From the NCBI GenBank assembly GCA_948474755.1, contig CAOLHI010000733.1, positions 434,001 through 498,000 of the forward strand: a stretch of 64,000 bases of DNA, written 5' to 3'. Shown here piece by piece: positions 47,668 to 58,942 of this stretch. Source of the DNA: Ctenosaura bakeri. Lineage: Eukaryota > Chordata > Lepidosauria > Squamata > Iguanidae. The position numbers were made by a program, and so were the translations under genes. How positions within the stretch are numbered: position 1 is the first letter of the stretch; each line of letters begins with the position of its first letter. Below the pieces are notes generated by a model. It had not been told where the DNA came from and did not search any database. It saw only the letters and a list, made by a program, of their open reading frames with translations.

Positions 47668-48081
47668 TTAGTGAGGTGAGCATCCTAACCAAAGTCCCAG
47701 TTAGAACAGATCTTGGAAATGGTACTTTTTTGGATGATAATTCCAGAAATCCTCCATGTTGACTTTCAGATTCCTGAGCGTTGTTGTCCAAAAATGTATT
47801 GTTTTGTAGCTCTCATTTAGACATACCCCTATGCAGAGCCTAAGTGGGCAGAGTCAGACCCATATGAGCTTCATTAGTACCCTCCCAGGAAATGAATGCC
47901 ACTGTTGTGGGTTCTCAACCCATACACTCAGCTCCTACATATGCCATCATGTAGTTTATACCCCTGCATAGGACCAATACATGCAAGAATGACTGGCATG
48001 ACTTCTAAAAAGTACTCTTGAATGTGGGAAACCCAAATTTTCATGTTCATATAAGCATGCTGTCATTGCCTGGCCAACCTA

Positions 48082-48720
48082 CTTAGAATCATAGAACCAC
48101 AGCATCATAGAGTTGGAAGAGACCACAGGGACCATCCAGTCCAACTGCCGACTATGCAGGAACACCCATCAAAGCAACTCCAACAGATGGCCATCCAGCC
48201 TCTGCTTAAAAACCTCCAGAGAAGGAGACTCCACTACACTCTGAGGCAGCATATTCAACTACTGGACAGCTCTGACCGTCAGGAAGTCCTTCTTGCGGTT
48301 CAGGTGGAATCTCCTTTCCTGAAGCTTGAATCCAATACTCCTTGGGGACCTTTCCACACTACACTGTTATAGTGCTATTATTCCACTTTCAACAACCTGT
48401 GGAATTCTGGGGTTTGTAGTTTACTGAGGCCAAATTGCTCTCTGGCTGAGAATTCTAAAGGCCCTTCCCTAAACTACAAACCCCAGGATTACATAGGATG
48501 TTGAGAGTGGAATAATAGCACTATAACAGTCTAGTGCAGAAAGGACACTAGTCTCTGGAGCAGTGGAAAGCAAGCCCGTTCCCTCCTTGACATGACTTCC
48601 TTTCAAACATTTAAACATGGCTACTATGTCCCCTTTTAACCTTCTCCTCTGCAGACTAAACATACCCAACTCCCTGAGATGTTCCTCATAGGGCATGGTT
48701 TCCAGACCCTTCACCATTAA
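48082..48720 (-). mobile_element. CR1 LINE 3' part split by a MITE
   Basis: CR1 runs from 48082 (TTAGAATCATAGAACCACAG) to 48344 and resumes at 48549 (TAGTCTCTGGAGCAGTGG) to about 48720. Alignment with the copy at 18039 shows the break falls inside CTCCTTGTCCTAGTCTCTGG; about five bases of the left flank are lost. Confidence 0.85.
48345..48548. mobile_element. Palindromic MITE inside CR1
   Basis: GGGGACCTTTCCACACTAC to GTCTAGTGCAGAAAGGACAC. Its position inside a known CR1 sequence proves a later insertion. Confidence 0.85.
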
Positions 48721-48949
48721 GTAAAGTTTACTTAATCAATCTAAACCTTAAAAATGTTAAAGGCGAAGGATCTCTGACCGTGAAGCAGTGACAACCCTAT
48801 CCTAAATAGATCCCCATTAACACTCATAATTCGTTCCTTTTCTAGTTTTTTCCTTGCTTCCTCACTCAATCTCTCTCCCCCTCCCCTCTCTCCATCAATA
48901 CTTAAGTCCGGCCACCACGTCAGGCACATCTGTGCATCACTTCATCTCT

Positions 48950-49158
48950 CGCCACTGCTGCTCCTTACACTGAAGGCTACACAGGAGCCCCATTGTTCTG
49001 GGATTGTCTTTTGCTTGCTGCGGGCTGATCTGCCTTGGCTTTAGCCAGCCACTGAGGCTGGCATATCCTGGTACCCTTGGCTGAGCCTGAGGTCTCGTCT
49101 GGTTTTTCTGGGACAGTATTAGCTCGAGGAAGAAGCAAAGATTCCACATTGGATTCTA
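48950..49158 (+). other. Candidate non-coding first exon
   Basis: About 200 bp of non-repetitive, pyrimidine-flanked sequence ends in TTGGATTCTAG|GTGAGT, a full consensus splice donor at 49159. There is no ATG on the plus strand in the stretch, so it would be 5' UTR only. No downstream exon was recognised. This is a weak call resting on one splice signal. Confidence 0.2.
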
Positions 49159-49159
49159 G

Positions 49160-50480
49160 GTGAGTTCCTCTTTTTCTGTTTAATTAGCTTTTGGAAAGAG
49201 ATTTAGAGCTTGGAAAAAAAGTAATTTTGGGGCACTGCCTGTCCCAGAGCCCCCCAGTGGCTAGAGGATGATGGGAGTTGTTGTTTTTTTTAAAGTAACT
49301 TTTTATGAATTTGAGGGAAAGGTCATGGCAAAGTGGGAAAAGATGTACTTCTCAACTATTATATGTCAGAATTTGGAGCAATTTCCAAGTTCACTAAGGA
49401 AATGGGAATAAATCTTGGCAAAGTAACTGACAGGTTCAGATCCTAGGAAATTTTCCTGTCTTTGGGAAAAGAGGCGATTGGAGTCAGAGCACAGCTGGCC
49501 AACTGACAGTCATTTGCAACTTGGAAGAGTTACTTTGGGGAACTACTTTTTAAAATACAATTGATTACTTTTTAATGGAATTTGTAGTCCAACCCCCCCC
49601 CAAAAAAAACCCAAAACCCGCACATCTTATTGTCAGTTAGCCCCATAAGACTAATGATGCAGTTGATACAATTGTGACTAAAGCTGATCATACAGTGGGA
49701 AGCAGTAGCCAAAGGTAGCAGATTTGTTATGAAAGAGCACATTTTTGGCTTCTTAATATGTCTTGACTGTGTTTTTAACTGTCTATTTAGTTTTCTACTT
49801 TGTGTGCCCAAATAACAAGCTAACTTTAGGTACTATGTATTTATGTGTGTGTGTCATTGTTGACTAGCCTAAGTTGACAAAATATTTTGGACCAGCTTGG
49901 CAGGTGATTATATCAAATTTTAATCAAGCCGTTGAAGGGAAGTAAAAAAGACTGACCATAGTTTCTTTCCTAAGGAAGGAAGATTAAATGTTTTCCTAGT
50001 GTGTGTGTGTGTGTGTGTTTATGCCAAGGGAAGAGAAGAGGGAAGGAGGTCACCAGAGCTGAGGGGATTGTATAGCTCTTCAAACTACAGGTGTATGTTA
50101 AACGGTTGAGAGATTATCTTTTCAAATGCTCTACAGTGAAGGAAAACAATTCCTTGCAAGTATAAAATTAAGACACTTTGGAATGAATGGAATTGTGTAT
50201 TCTTGAATCCTGATATACTAAGTTTTTTCCCCAAATTATTGAAAGACTTGAGAAAACCTTCAGAAATGAAATCACCTGCAATTTGCTCTAAAAAGCATCC
50301 CCTGCCTAATTCTGTTGCAGACAAGACAAACTTGGAGAGAAAGGATTTCCACATTCTAATGATCTTCTAAGGGATAGCCACATGAGTCTGTATCAATACA
50401 AAAAGAAGGGGAAGAGTCAGAGCTTGTGAAAGTTACTTTTTGGACTACAACATCCAGTATCTCTTAGGCATATATACATA
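49160..50480. other. Unrecognised non-coding stretch
   Basis: AT-rich with a (GT)n run. I see no gene and no clear transposon. Confidence 0.5.
49999..50018. repeat. (GT)n microsatellite
   Basis: About ten GT units. Confidence 0.9.
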
Positions 50481-50490
50481 CATGCACAAA

Positions 50491-50513
50491 AGAGAGAGAG
50501 AGAGAGAGAGAGA
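50491..50513. repeat. (AG)n microsatellite
   Basis: About eleven AG units. Confidence 0.9.
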
Positions 50514-50740
50514 CCTGAGTTTTGAATATTGTGTTCCATCACTGCACCTCAAAGCTTTAAACCACAAAAGCTCATACTAAAAATAAATCTGTTCATTTTA
50601 AAGATGCCAGAGGACTCCTTTTATTATCTTCCTCTCCTTCTTTTTCCATATTTTTGGTAAGACCCTCCTTGGATTGTGTATATGATGGATCCCCAAGATG
50701 CAACTGGCTATCTCTGGCTGAGAGCAAGTTTTGGCAAGAA

Positions 50741-50970
50741 AGCATGGTGTAGTGCTTTGAACATTGGACTATGACTCTGGAGACCACAGTTCAAGTCCCT
50801 GCTTGTCCATGGAAACCCACTGGGTGACCTTGGGCAGATCACATTCTCTCAGCCTCAGAGGAAGGCAGTTCCCCCACTGAATAAATCTTGCCAAGAAAAC
50901 TTTGTGATAAGCATGCCTTAGGGTCTCTGTAAGTTGGAAATAACCTGAAGGCACACAGAACAATATGATA
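50741..50970 (+). mobile_element. tRNA-derived squamate-type SINE
   Basis: GTGTAGTGCTTTGAACATTG (head), box B CAGTTCAAGTCC, CCATGGAAACCCACTGGGTG, CAGCCTCAGAGGAAGGCAG, CTGAAGGCACACAGAACAA (tail). Confidence 0.8.
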
Positions 50971-51404
50971 ATCATGTTGTAGGCATTTTTTACAGGAGGG
51001 TCATAGAAAACTACGTCTGAGTATTTCTTGTCCAAGAAAACCCCATCATGGGGTTGCCATGAATCAACAGGCAGCTTGAAGGCACTAGCACTACTACTGT
51101 TATAGGATAACTGCAGAACCAGAACAGAAATTTGAAAGTACTACAGTTCAACTCTGTGGAACTGAAATTTGCAACGTGAAATTTCAAAATGCTGTAATAT
51201 TTGACATTGGGAGAGGCTTTCTTGACAACTTTATTCTTGATGTTTTTTGACAAGCTATAAATCAGCAATTGGTAACACTTGGTCCTCCAGAGAGAGCAAT
51301 TCCCTTCATTCCTTAAAAGAAATATTAAAATCCATTTGCAAACAACACATCATAAGCAAGCAGCACTCTAATGCTATCCGATGGAAATTACAGTCAATAT
51401 CTAG

Positions 51405-51570
51405 GGCCATTTCCACACTAGCCTGTTATAGCGCTATGATTCCACTTGGAACATCCTATGGAATCCTGGAGTTTGCAGTTTTGGCCCCTCCTGAAACTGC
51501 AAACCCCAGGATTCCATAGGATGTTGCAAGTGGAATCATAGTGCTATAACAGGCTAGTACAGAAATGGCC
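51405..51570. mobile_element. Palindromic MITE
   Basis: 166 bp, GGCCATTTCCACACTAGCC to GGCTAGTACAGAAATGGCC, flanked by TAG on both sides. The arms pair along nearly their whole length. Confidence 0.85.
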
Positions 51571-51689
51571 TAGAAAGCCACAAACTGCACACCCCTTTCC
51601 ATATTCAATTGCCAGGGAAGGTTTGTGCCTTTTGAGTTTGTTATTTATGTAGTAAAATATCCCTATGCAAAATAGTATCAATATCAAGG

Positions 51690-52074
51690 AGAGATGGTAT
51701 AGTGTAGCGTAGTGGTCTGAGCATTGGACTGTGACCTTGGAGACTAGGGCCATTTCCGCACTAGACTATTATAGTTCTATTATTCCACTTTCAACATTAT
51801 TTACACTTTCAACATCCTATGGAATCCTGGGGTTTGCTGTTTGAGGCCCCTCCCTAAGCTGCAAACCCCAGAATTCCATAGGATGTAGGAAGTGGAATAA
51901 TAGCACTATAGCAGTCTAGTATGGAAATGGGCCCTAGGTTTCAATTCCCTTCTTGGCCATGAAAACCCACTGGATGACCTTGGGAGAATAACACACACTC
52001 AGCCCCAGAAAACTTCATGATAGGGTTGCCTTAGGGTCATCATAGCTCTGAAACAACTTGAAGGCAGAGAACAA
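51690..52074 (+). mobile_element. SINE split by a MITE
   Basis: The head is at 51690-51747 (GTGGTCTGAGCATTGGACTG, GGAGACTAG) and the rest from 51935 (TAGGTTTCAATTCC, CATGAAAACCCACTGGATGA, tail AACTTGAAGGCAGAGAACAA). Removing 51748-51934 and one TAG restores a normal SINE across its box B. Confidence 0.85.
51748..51934. mobile_element. Palindromic MITE inside a SINE (TSD TAG)
   Basis: 187 bp, GGCCATTTCCGCACTAGAC to GTCTAGTATGGAAATGGGCCC, with TAG at 51745-51747 and 51935-51937. Because the empty SINE site is known from other copies, this is the clearest view of the target duplication. Confidence 0.88.
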
Positions 52075-52239
52075 CAACATCAATATCAAAAATGAGGCAA
52101 CACTTAAAAAGCATCACAAAACACATACCAAGGCAAAGTTGACATTGTCAAAAAAACAATTTAGACCAAAATGTGTCCAGAGTAGAAGAGAACCAACAAA
52201 CATCACACAGAATAGACATTTATAATCACAGTGGTAGCA

Positions 52240-52345
52240 TAGAATCATACATCTCACTTGTATAGTGGTATGTTCTGCAGATCGAAGGTCCCCGGTTAAA
52301 TCTCCGACATCTCTACTTGCAAGATGTCAGGTCCTCTAGTGATGC
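52240..52345 (+). mobile_element. Fragment of another tRNA-derived SINE
   Basis: TTCTGCAGATCGAAGGTCCC and GGTTAAATCTCCGACATCTC give a box-B-like region. The rest is decayed. Confidence 0.4.
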
Positions 52346-52454
52346 CAGTAAGTGGCAACTTCCTACGTTCCATATGTTTTACAAGGCATGCTTTTTTTAA
52401 AAAAAGGTTCAGTTCCTGTCATCTCCAATTAAACCCATCACAGGCATAAAGTGC

Positions 52455-52680
52455 CCTTGTTGTGTTGGTAGTCATTGTTGTGTGCTTTCAAGTAGTTTCT
52501 GACTTATGGAGACCCTAGGATAACCCTATCACAGGATTTTCTGGGGGGCTGTATGTGTGTGAGAGAGAGATGTGCCCAAAGTCAACCAGTGGATTTCCAT
52601 GGCTGAGCAGAGAATTGAACTCTGATCTTCAGGGTTGTAGTACAATGATCAAACCATTACACCATGTAGAGGAGGGTCCT
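52455..52680 (-). mobile_element. tRNA-derived squamate-type SINE
   Basis: The minus strand reads TGGTTTGATCATTGTACTAC (head), AGTTCAATTC (box B), CATGGAAATCCACTGGTTGA and the GAAACTACTTGAAAGCACAC tail. Confidence 0.7.
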
Positions 52681-52689
52681 CTGTCCAAG

Positions 52690-53620
52690 TAAAGTAAAGG
52701 ACTCAATGTGTGAAGGTAGCCTCTGGTATTTAAAAGGGCATTCCATTTAATTTGGTTCAAAGATAAAGTAGCATAAGAAAAGAGTACAATGGTTTATCAG
52801 CTGTTTCCACTTGGACACTGGCAGACACAGAGATTGAGCAGACACACAGGTCATACAGGCTGGGGATGATAGGTTTTGTAGGCAACACATCTGGAGGGCA
52901 CTGGCTTGGCAAAGCCCATCTTATGGCAAGTTTTTCTCCTTAAGCAAGACCCTTGTACCTTTGACAGCATGCCAAACTTTGTAGAAATTCAACAGGTGAT
53001 AGTTTGCACCTGAGCACAACCGCACTTATAGCATTACCTGTTCAATTTCTTCATAGTTTGCCCTTGCTAAAGACAAGAAAACTATCTCAGGAAGGCTGAT
53101 TTTTGCATGATTTAAATTTGATTTTATCCAGCAGATGGCAGCAGGAACACACAGCCAAAAGGCACCTTTGAGCAAACTACAGTTGCTAGATAGTGCTTGT
53201 GCTGAGTGTAAGGAGAAAGTTTTAGTAGCAGATGGAATACAGAATTGCTCTTTCACACCAAGTCACAGCCACCAACTTGGCAAGATGTATTTATATTCTT
53301 GCTCTGTGGGGTTTTGTTTCCTAACTTGGGCCATATTAATCAGAGTAGAAATACTGTAGCGTTTATATAGCACTTTTCCAAATTATTCAATTATGCGTTA
53401 TATTGGCCATACTGTATAGTAGCAGTCAATTTCTGGCAGCAAGGGCTGAGCGAGGCAATATAATTTCCTGCTCTATAATTGACTACATTAGATGGGGAAC
53501 TTTAGCCCCCTAGGTTCATTCTGCACCTCTTAGGCTTCCAGTTTGGCTCTCTAGGATTCCCCAGGGGACTGGCACCTCCTCATCATGATACCGTAATCTT
53601 CTGACATCTGCTTTCATAGT
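52690..53620. other. Unrecognised non-coding stretch
   Basis: No gene and no clear element was recognised. Confidence 0.5.
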
Positions 53621-53621
53621 G

Positions 53622-53895
53622 TTGCAGTTTCCCTGTCATCTTCCCACTTCTCCCTTTGCCCTCAGTTTATTTCAATTACTACAAACATTTTAGAGTGCAA
53701 AAGTAGTTTGCACTCAACTAACTCAGTGAGGGAGAGTAGGGGGCCTTTCCCAGAAAGTTCAGGCAAAAACAAACTGCTGCAGCCTCTTGCAGTTTGAGTG
53801 TTCTTCCTCCTTAATAACTTTTGCCTTCTTGATCACATTCTGAGGTTGCTTGGCCACACCTGTCCCAGTTTTCATCTGTGAAATTTGGGGGGCGT
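53622..53895 (+). mobile_element. CATACCC-TIR element, partial
   Basis: GTTGCAGTTTCCCTGTCATC, AAAGTAGTTTGCACTCAACT, AATAACTTTTGCCTTCTTGA, CCCAGTTTTCATCTGTGAAA; the right end is decayed. Confidence 0.6.
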
Positions 53896-54265
53896 CTGCA
53901 TCATTTGATGGTTTCCTACTTTTGTATTCCTCCCACCCCCAATTCTAAAGACCAAAATGTGTCTCCTAAAGCTTAGTCGCTGGTAGTAAAAACTTAAAGG
54001 TTAAATATGCTGGAATTTCATCCCACTCCTTTGCCTCTACTATGAATTACAGAACAGGTGGCAGGGAAGGCTCAGGCCCCTCTCCTGAAATGATCTGAAA
54101 TGAAAATTAGACCACTAAAGCTCCTATGTAGTTGAGTCTCACTGGGAATTATCAATCAGAAGTGTAGTAAATGATCAAGCACTAAGAAATATGAAGACAG
54201 CTGTTGTTGCTGAACCCTCCCAGGAGTAATCGAGGCTGTCTACAATCTGTCTCATGTATATCAGC

Positions 54266-54828
54266 ACATACTCTCCAACAATTCACAGATGGAAATCAGG
54301 ACACATGTGGCAAAGCAACATCAGAGGGTGGTCAGGATGGCAAAAGTTGTTAAGCAAGAAGAACACACAAGCTAAGAGAGGCTGCAGCAGTTTGCGTTTG
54401 CCTTAGCCTACTGAGAAGGGAAAAAAATTGCAGCCTCTCCTGTCCTTTCCTGAGCCATTTCCGCACTAGACTGTTATAGCGCTATTATTCCACTTGCAAC
54501 ATCCTATGGAATCCTGGGGTTTGCAGTTTCGGGAGGGGCCGGGCAGCCCCTCCCTAAACTGCAAACCCCAGGATTCCATAGGATGTTGCAAGTGGAATAA
54601 TAGCGCTATAACAGTCTAGTGCGGAAACAGCTCTGGTTTAGTTAATTGAGTGCAAACTACTTTTCTTCTTTGAACCCTGTTTGCAGCAATTGAAGTAAAC
54701 TGAGGGCGAAGCGAGAAAGTGGGAGGAAGAGAGGGAAACTGGGACATTTAAAAAACAGCTGGAAAAAGTTAGAAAAACAGAGGATTGATCAAGACTGTTC
54801 CTGCCAAATCAGGACAGTGGGAGCATAT
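54266..54828 (-). mobile_element. CATACCC-TIR element split by a MITE
   Basis: Inverted relative to the copy at 45198: ACATACTCTCCAACAATTCA at one end, CTGCCAAATCAGGACAGTGG at the other. It is interrupted at 54454-54631 by a palindromic MITE. Confidence 0.7.
54454..54631. mobile_element. Palindromic MITE inside the CATACCC element
   Basis: GCCATTTCCGCACTAGAC to GTCTAGTGCGGAAACAGC, 178 bp. Nearly perfect palindrome around GGGAGGGGCCGGGCAGCCCC. No clear duplication. Confidence 0.85.
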
Positions 54829-55566
54829 AAAAGCTACACAGAATACACGGAGGATACTTCTAGATACATACTGTGATTGCAGGAATCTTCATATTTAAGG
54901 ATGTTTCAAAAGTTATTTCCCTTCTCCTGGCAGGTAGGCAACATTAATAACAATTTGCCTGCCAGCGTTGAGCCTGCCCACACCTTATAAATCTTTCTGG
55001 TGTCCGTAGCCTCTCTCACCAGCAGGACCTTGAGAACCTTTCAGAATTTCAGTTTCACCCTCAGGTTGATGGAGTTCTCCCACTCTTGCTCTACATTCTG
55101 GCAGCCACATTGCCAGTGTCAGTTACTAGCAGACTAAACTCCAGTTCCAGAAATTGCTTGAATTCTTCAGATTCCAAAATCCTCCAGCCAGATGCTGGCT
55201 GGGGGTGCTGGAAGAAGTTGTCCAAAAAGTAACTTTTCTAATGTTTGATAATGATTGTTCCAATGTCACCCCATCAGTTTTCTGGCTGAATCACCGAATG
55301 CTGTGCTATAACCACCTCACCATTCTCTGTGTGTTTTGCCACTGAATCCAGCTACTTTGTTACTGTATAGCAAGTTTGTAACCTCTGAAAGTAACTTGGT
55401 AACGTGGGACCAGGTAGTCCAATGCCCTGCTGAATGCCAGATAGATCTATAACATTCCTGACAGATGACCATCGAGCTGCTCTTTAAATGTTTCCAGCAA
55501 AGGAGAGTCCCTGGGGGATTCTGTTCCACTGCCAAACAGCTCTGACCTTTCGGACATTTTTCCTAG

Positions 55567-55791
55567 GGTCCTTTCACACTACACAATTCTAGCACTATGA
55601 TTCCACTTTAATTTCTGTGGTTCCATACTATGAAATCTTTGGGATTTGCAATTTGGGGAGCTGCATTTAAGACTTTTCAGCCAGAGAGCTCTAGTGCCCC
55701 ATAAAACTACAAACCCCAGGATTCCATAGGATGCTGCCATGGCAATTAAAATGCAACAATAGTGCTGTAATTGGATAGTGGGAAATGGCTG
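55567..55791. mobile_element. Palindromic MITE, AACTGCCATGG-related subfamily
   Basis: GGTCCTTTCACACTACACAA to GATAGTGGGAAATGGC. The arms have ATTCCACTTTAATTTCTGTG, like the copy at 28824. Confidence 0.75.
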
Positions 55792-55853
55792 CTAATACTG
55801 AACCAAAACTGTCTTCTGTTAAAATTCTGTCCACTAGAAGAACAGAGAGCAAA

Positions 55854-56051
55854 GCCATTTCTGCACTACACTGTTACAGTGCTATTATTCCACTTTCAAC
55901 ATGCTATGGAATCCTGGGATTTGCAGAGGGAGGGGCATTTAAAATTCTCAGCCAGAGAGCTCTTTGGTCCAAGTAAACTACAAACTCCAGAATTCCTAGG
56001 ATGTTAAAAGAGGAATTATAGCACTATAACAGTGTAGTGCAGAAATGGTCC
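55854..56051. mobile_element. Palindromic MITE, longer subfamily
   Basis: GCCATTTCTGCACTACACTG to GTGTAGTGCAGAAATGGTCC with CCAGAGAGCTCTTTGG in the middle; about 198 bp. Confidence 0.8.
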
Positions 56052-56219
56052 AAGTCTCTTCCATCTTCTGCATGACAGACCTTCAGAGATTTGATGATGG
56101 CTTTCATGTCTCTCCTTAATCTTCTCTTTCCTAGGCTAAATTGCACCCACTTTTTTCCCACTTGTTCCTCATAGGACTTGATTTCCAGATCTTGCACGAC
56201 TGCTGCTGCCCATCATTTA

Positions 56220-56710
56220 AAGTATACACCTTATGTTCTCTAAATGCAGGCATTTCATTCCACCCTCCCCACCCCATGAACCATATTGATCAACCGAATG
56301 TATATCAAAATCTTCCTTGAATCCAGTTACTTCTTAGGTAGCCCCAGTAGTGATAATGCTGACAGCTGTCTGTTCCTCTTCAGTTGTGTTGCTTGGCAAA
56401 ATCGTGACAAAGTGCACATTCAAGGGCTTTGAGATCTACTTAAAAACCTCAGAATGTCCCTGTAAGTTCTCCATAGAGAAATACCAAAGTAAAACAATGT
56501 GAAAAACATAACAAACCATCTTGCTATATGCCAGTTCTTTAAAACCTAACAAGCTGAGAGAGAGCTATTTGGATACAAGTACATCAGCCTTCTGTTTACT
56601 TCAACCTGTCTATAAAGACAGAAGGATATTTTTAACATTCATGTTGTTTTTTCAGTCTTTTTTTTACAGAGGCTCCAGAGAGAGCTTTCTTTTCCCTATT
56701 CTACAGGTGA

Positions 56711-56754
<44 letters not shown>

Positions 56755-57560
56755 CTTTACTCAACGAGAAAGTTTCCCAGAAAGTTAAGATCTCCATTTC
56801 TTTTAGGTCTTCTTTGCTTAATACCCTTGCTAGTTTTCAAAACTTTTATCTTATTATAAATTTTAATTTAAAAAATTGTTAAAACGGTAATATTAAGAAA
56901 TAGTATACTATTGCTTAACAATAAAAACTAGAGACTAGAAACTGGAACACAATGAATTTAACACATCATTTTATGATCAGCTGAAAAAAATCTCTGATTC
57001 ATTTTTCAAAATAAAAGGTGAACAGTTTTAATAATAACAAACGGCTGGTACTACAGGGTGAAGCTTTACTTTCAGGACAAGAGGAGATATTTTATTTCCT
57101 TCAAAATTATGCTTATTTCTGCAGGTTTATCGTGCAGCTCTATATATCTCTATATAGAAATAAGTATTAATTTCAGTGAGGCTTACACCTAACAATTCCA
57201 ACAGGGGGAGTGAGCTTTTTTAAAATGTATTTTAATCTCATTAATTTCAATGAGGCTTACACCTAGGTAAGTGTGTACAGGAGTTTGGCTTTAATCAATT
57301 TTAGTAAATTAACTTATTAATACCCATTTGATTAACTGAGTAAGATGTCTTTAATCAGGTGCAGGGAGGGGATTTGAACAGAATTTCTAAAGGCAGAGTT
57401 GAGATGTTGAGATTTGGCCCACTTGGTGCCACTCAGAAATTTCAGCTTGAAAAGGAAGCAGACGCAGAGCCTCTTGCTTGCATCTGAACCAGAATTTGGA
57501 AAAGTTCACATTTCAATACTTCAGTTCATCAACTCCATCCAGCATGGCTGAGGACTTAGC
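56220..57560. other. AT-rich stretch without a gene
   Basis: Contains the (TA)n tract and two copies of the phrase TTTCAGTGAGGCTTACACCT/TTTCAATGAGGCTTACACCT near 57170 and 57247, usually a LINE-derived piece. No gene was seen. Confidence 0.5.
56713..56751. repeat. (TA)n microsatellite
   Basis: About nineteen TA units. Confidence 0.95.
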
Positions 57561-57599
57561 CACATTAGATGTGGGATCCTGGGAGTAGTAGTACCAAAA

Positions 57600-57870
57600 A
57601 AAAGAACTTTTCCCAAGCTGAACTGCAGCATGCTGACTGTGTGATGTAAGCAGACAGGGGCTCAGCTCTGCAAGGAACAGCCTGAGTCTTCCTTGGGACA
57701 AACAGCTTTGTTCTGTGACCTTTGCTGGGGGTGGCACTGCCAGGCGGTGCCATTCCAGAGCTGCCATTTCCCGGTGCTGCACTGAGACAATCCACTTTTA
57801 ACTACACAAGCCATTGTCATCAAACAGAGAGGAGGAGGAAGGCAAGGGAGGGGAGGGTCTCTTTTGTGGA
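57600..57870. other. GC-richer non-repeat block
   Basis: A block of higher GC content that matches no repeat family of the window, followed by a GGAGG-rich run. There is no recognised coding frame. It could be a conserved element or an untranslated exon; the sequence gives no way to choose. Confidence 0.25.
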
Positions 57871-57923
57871 ACCAAGCTCAACCTTCATGAATTGAGCAGG
57901 TCTAGTGATGGATGAAGATGGAT

Positions 57924-57955
57924 GATTGAGGATAGATGAGATTGAGGATAGATGA
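57924..57955. repeat. 16-bp tandem duplication
   Basis: GATTGAGGATAGATGA present twice in a row. Confidence 0.9.
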
Positions 57956-58942
57956 GAATTTGAACTGGAGGCATCGCCTGCTTATCTGATAGTTTAGGGA
58001 TCAGAACATGATCAGAAAGTGGAATTGGTTGAGAAACAGAACCCAGGTTTTTTTTTTTTTTTTATCATTTCTTCTTCTCTTGCTTTCTTCCTGTGGGGAA
58101 CACGAGGGAATTACAGATGCTTATAGACAAGTCTCGGTAATTTACTCATGCTCCCTACAGCAACAAAGCAAGGGGAGTAGAACTAATGAAAGAGCAGGCC
58201 TCCTCTTGAAAGAACTGTACAATACATGTCTATATTTTACAATGGTTGAAAGAGTGAAATGTTGCAAAAGGAGTTGTTGAAAAGCAGGGGGATGCTTGTA
58301 GTTTCTTTTTTGAAAAATAAACATAAGTGTACCAAAATCCATCAATTTCTTCGTACTTGAGATGGAAAGAACATGAAATTAAACCCATTCAACATTTCGG
58401 AGAAACCAAGCCAGACAGATCCACCCATCCCTGTTCAAGTGACCTGTGGGATTAACTGTTAAAAGTCTGGCTTTGAATCCCTGTGTGTGTTCAGCCATGC
58501 CTGTGGTGCTGAATTAGAATTGCCACCTTTTTTTTTTCCTTTTAAGAAAGACTCCTCATCTTTAACAACTCTAAGGCACACAACTCCAACATTGTTGTCT
58601 CCATGCCAGAGATGAGCTGTACCTGTTTGAACCTGCATGTTCAAATAGGGGAGAAGATTGGAATTCCCTTCATTTCTTAAGTTCAGATCAAATTTGGGGC
58701 AGGAAGAACTTGAGATGTAAAAAAAAAATTGAAATGCACAAAAAATATTGAAACTGATAGTTTTTTCCCATTTGTAAAGGACATGGGAAAGTACAACCTT
58801 GCCTGCACCAATTATTAGTTGGGTGGTATAGATGGGTCTACCTGGCCTCTTACAAATCCATCACTAGCTCAAAGGAGAACAGTTCCAGAGGCTGAATAAG
58901 TTATTTTGGGCTATGGCTCGTAAAATTCAATCATGCTGGTTA

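Larger units (their letters stand above)
55400..56215 (-). mobile_element. Old CR1 LINE carrying two MITE insertions
   Basis: CR1 pieces at about 55400-55566 (GTCCAATGCCCTGCTGAATG, TCTGTTCCACTGCCAAACAG) and about 56052-56215 (TTTCATGTCTCTCCTTAATC, CTTGTTCCTCATAGGACTTG). The part between holds the MITEs at 55567 and 55854. Confidence 0.65.

Noticed and set aside
54902..54945. ATG followed by CTGGCAG|GTAGGC
   Set aside because: Only 11 codons, no signal peptide or partner exon; likely chance.
56652..56706. Possible mini-exon between TTTTTTTTACAG and CTACAG|GTGACT
   Set aside because: The splice-like ends are next to a (TA)n tract, and the about 40-bp content encodes nothing recognisable in any frame.
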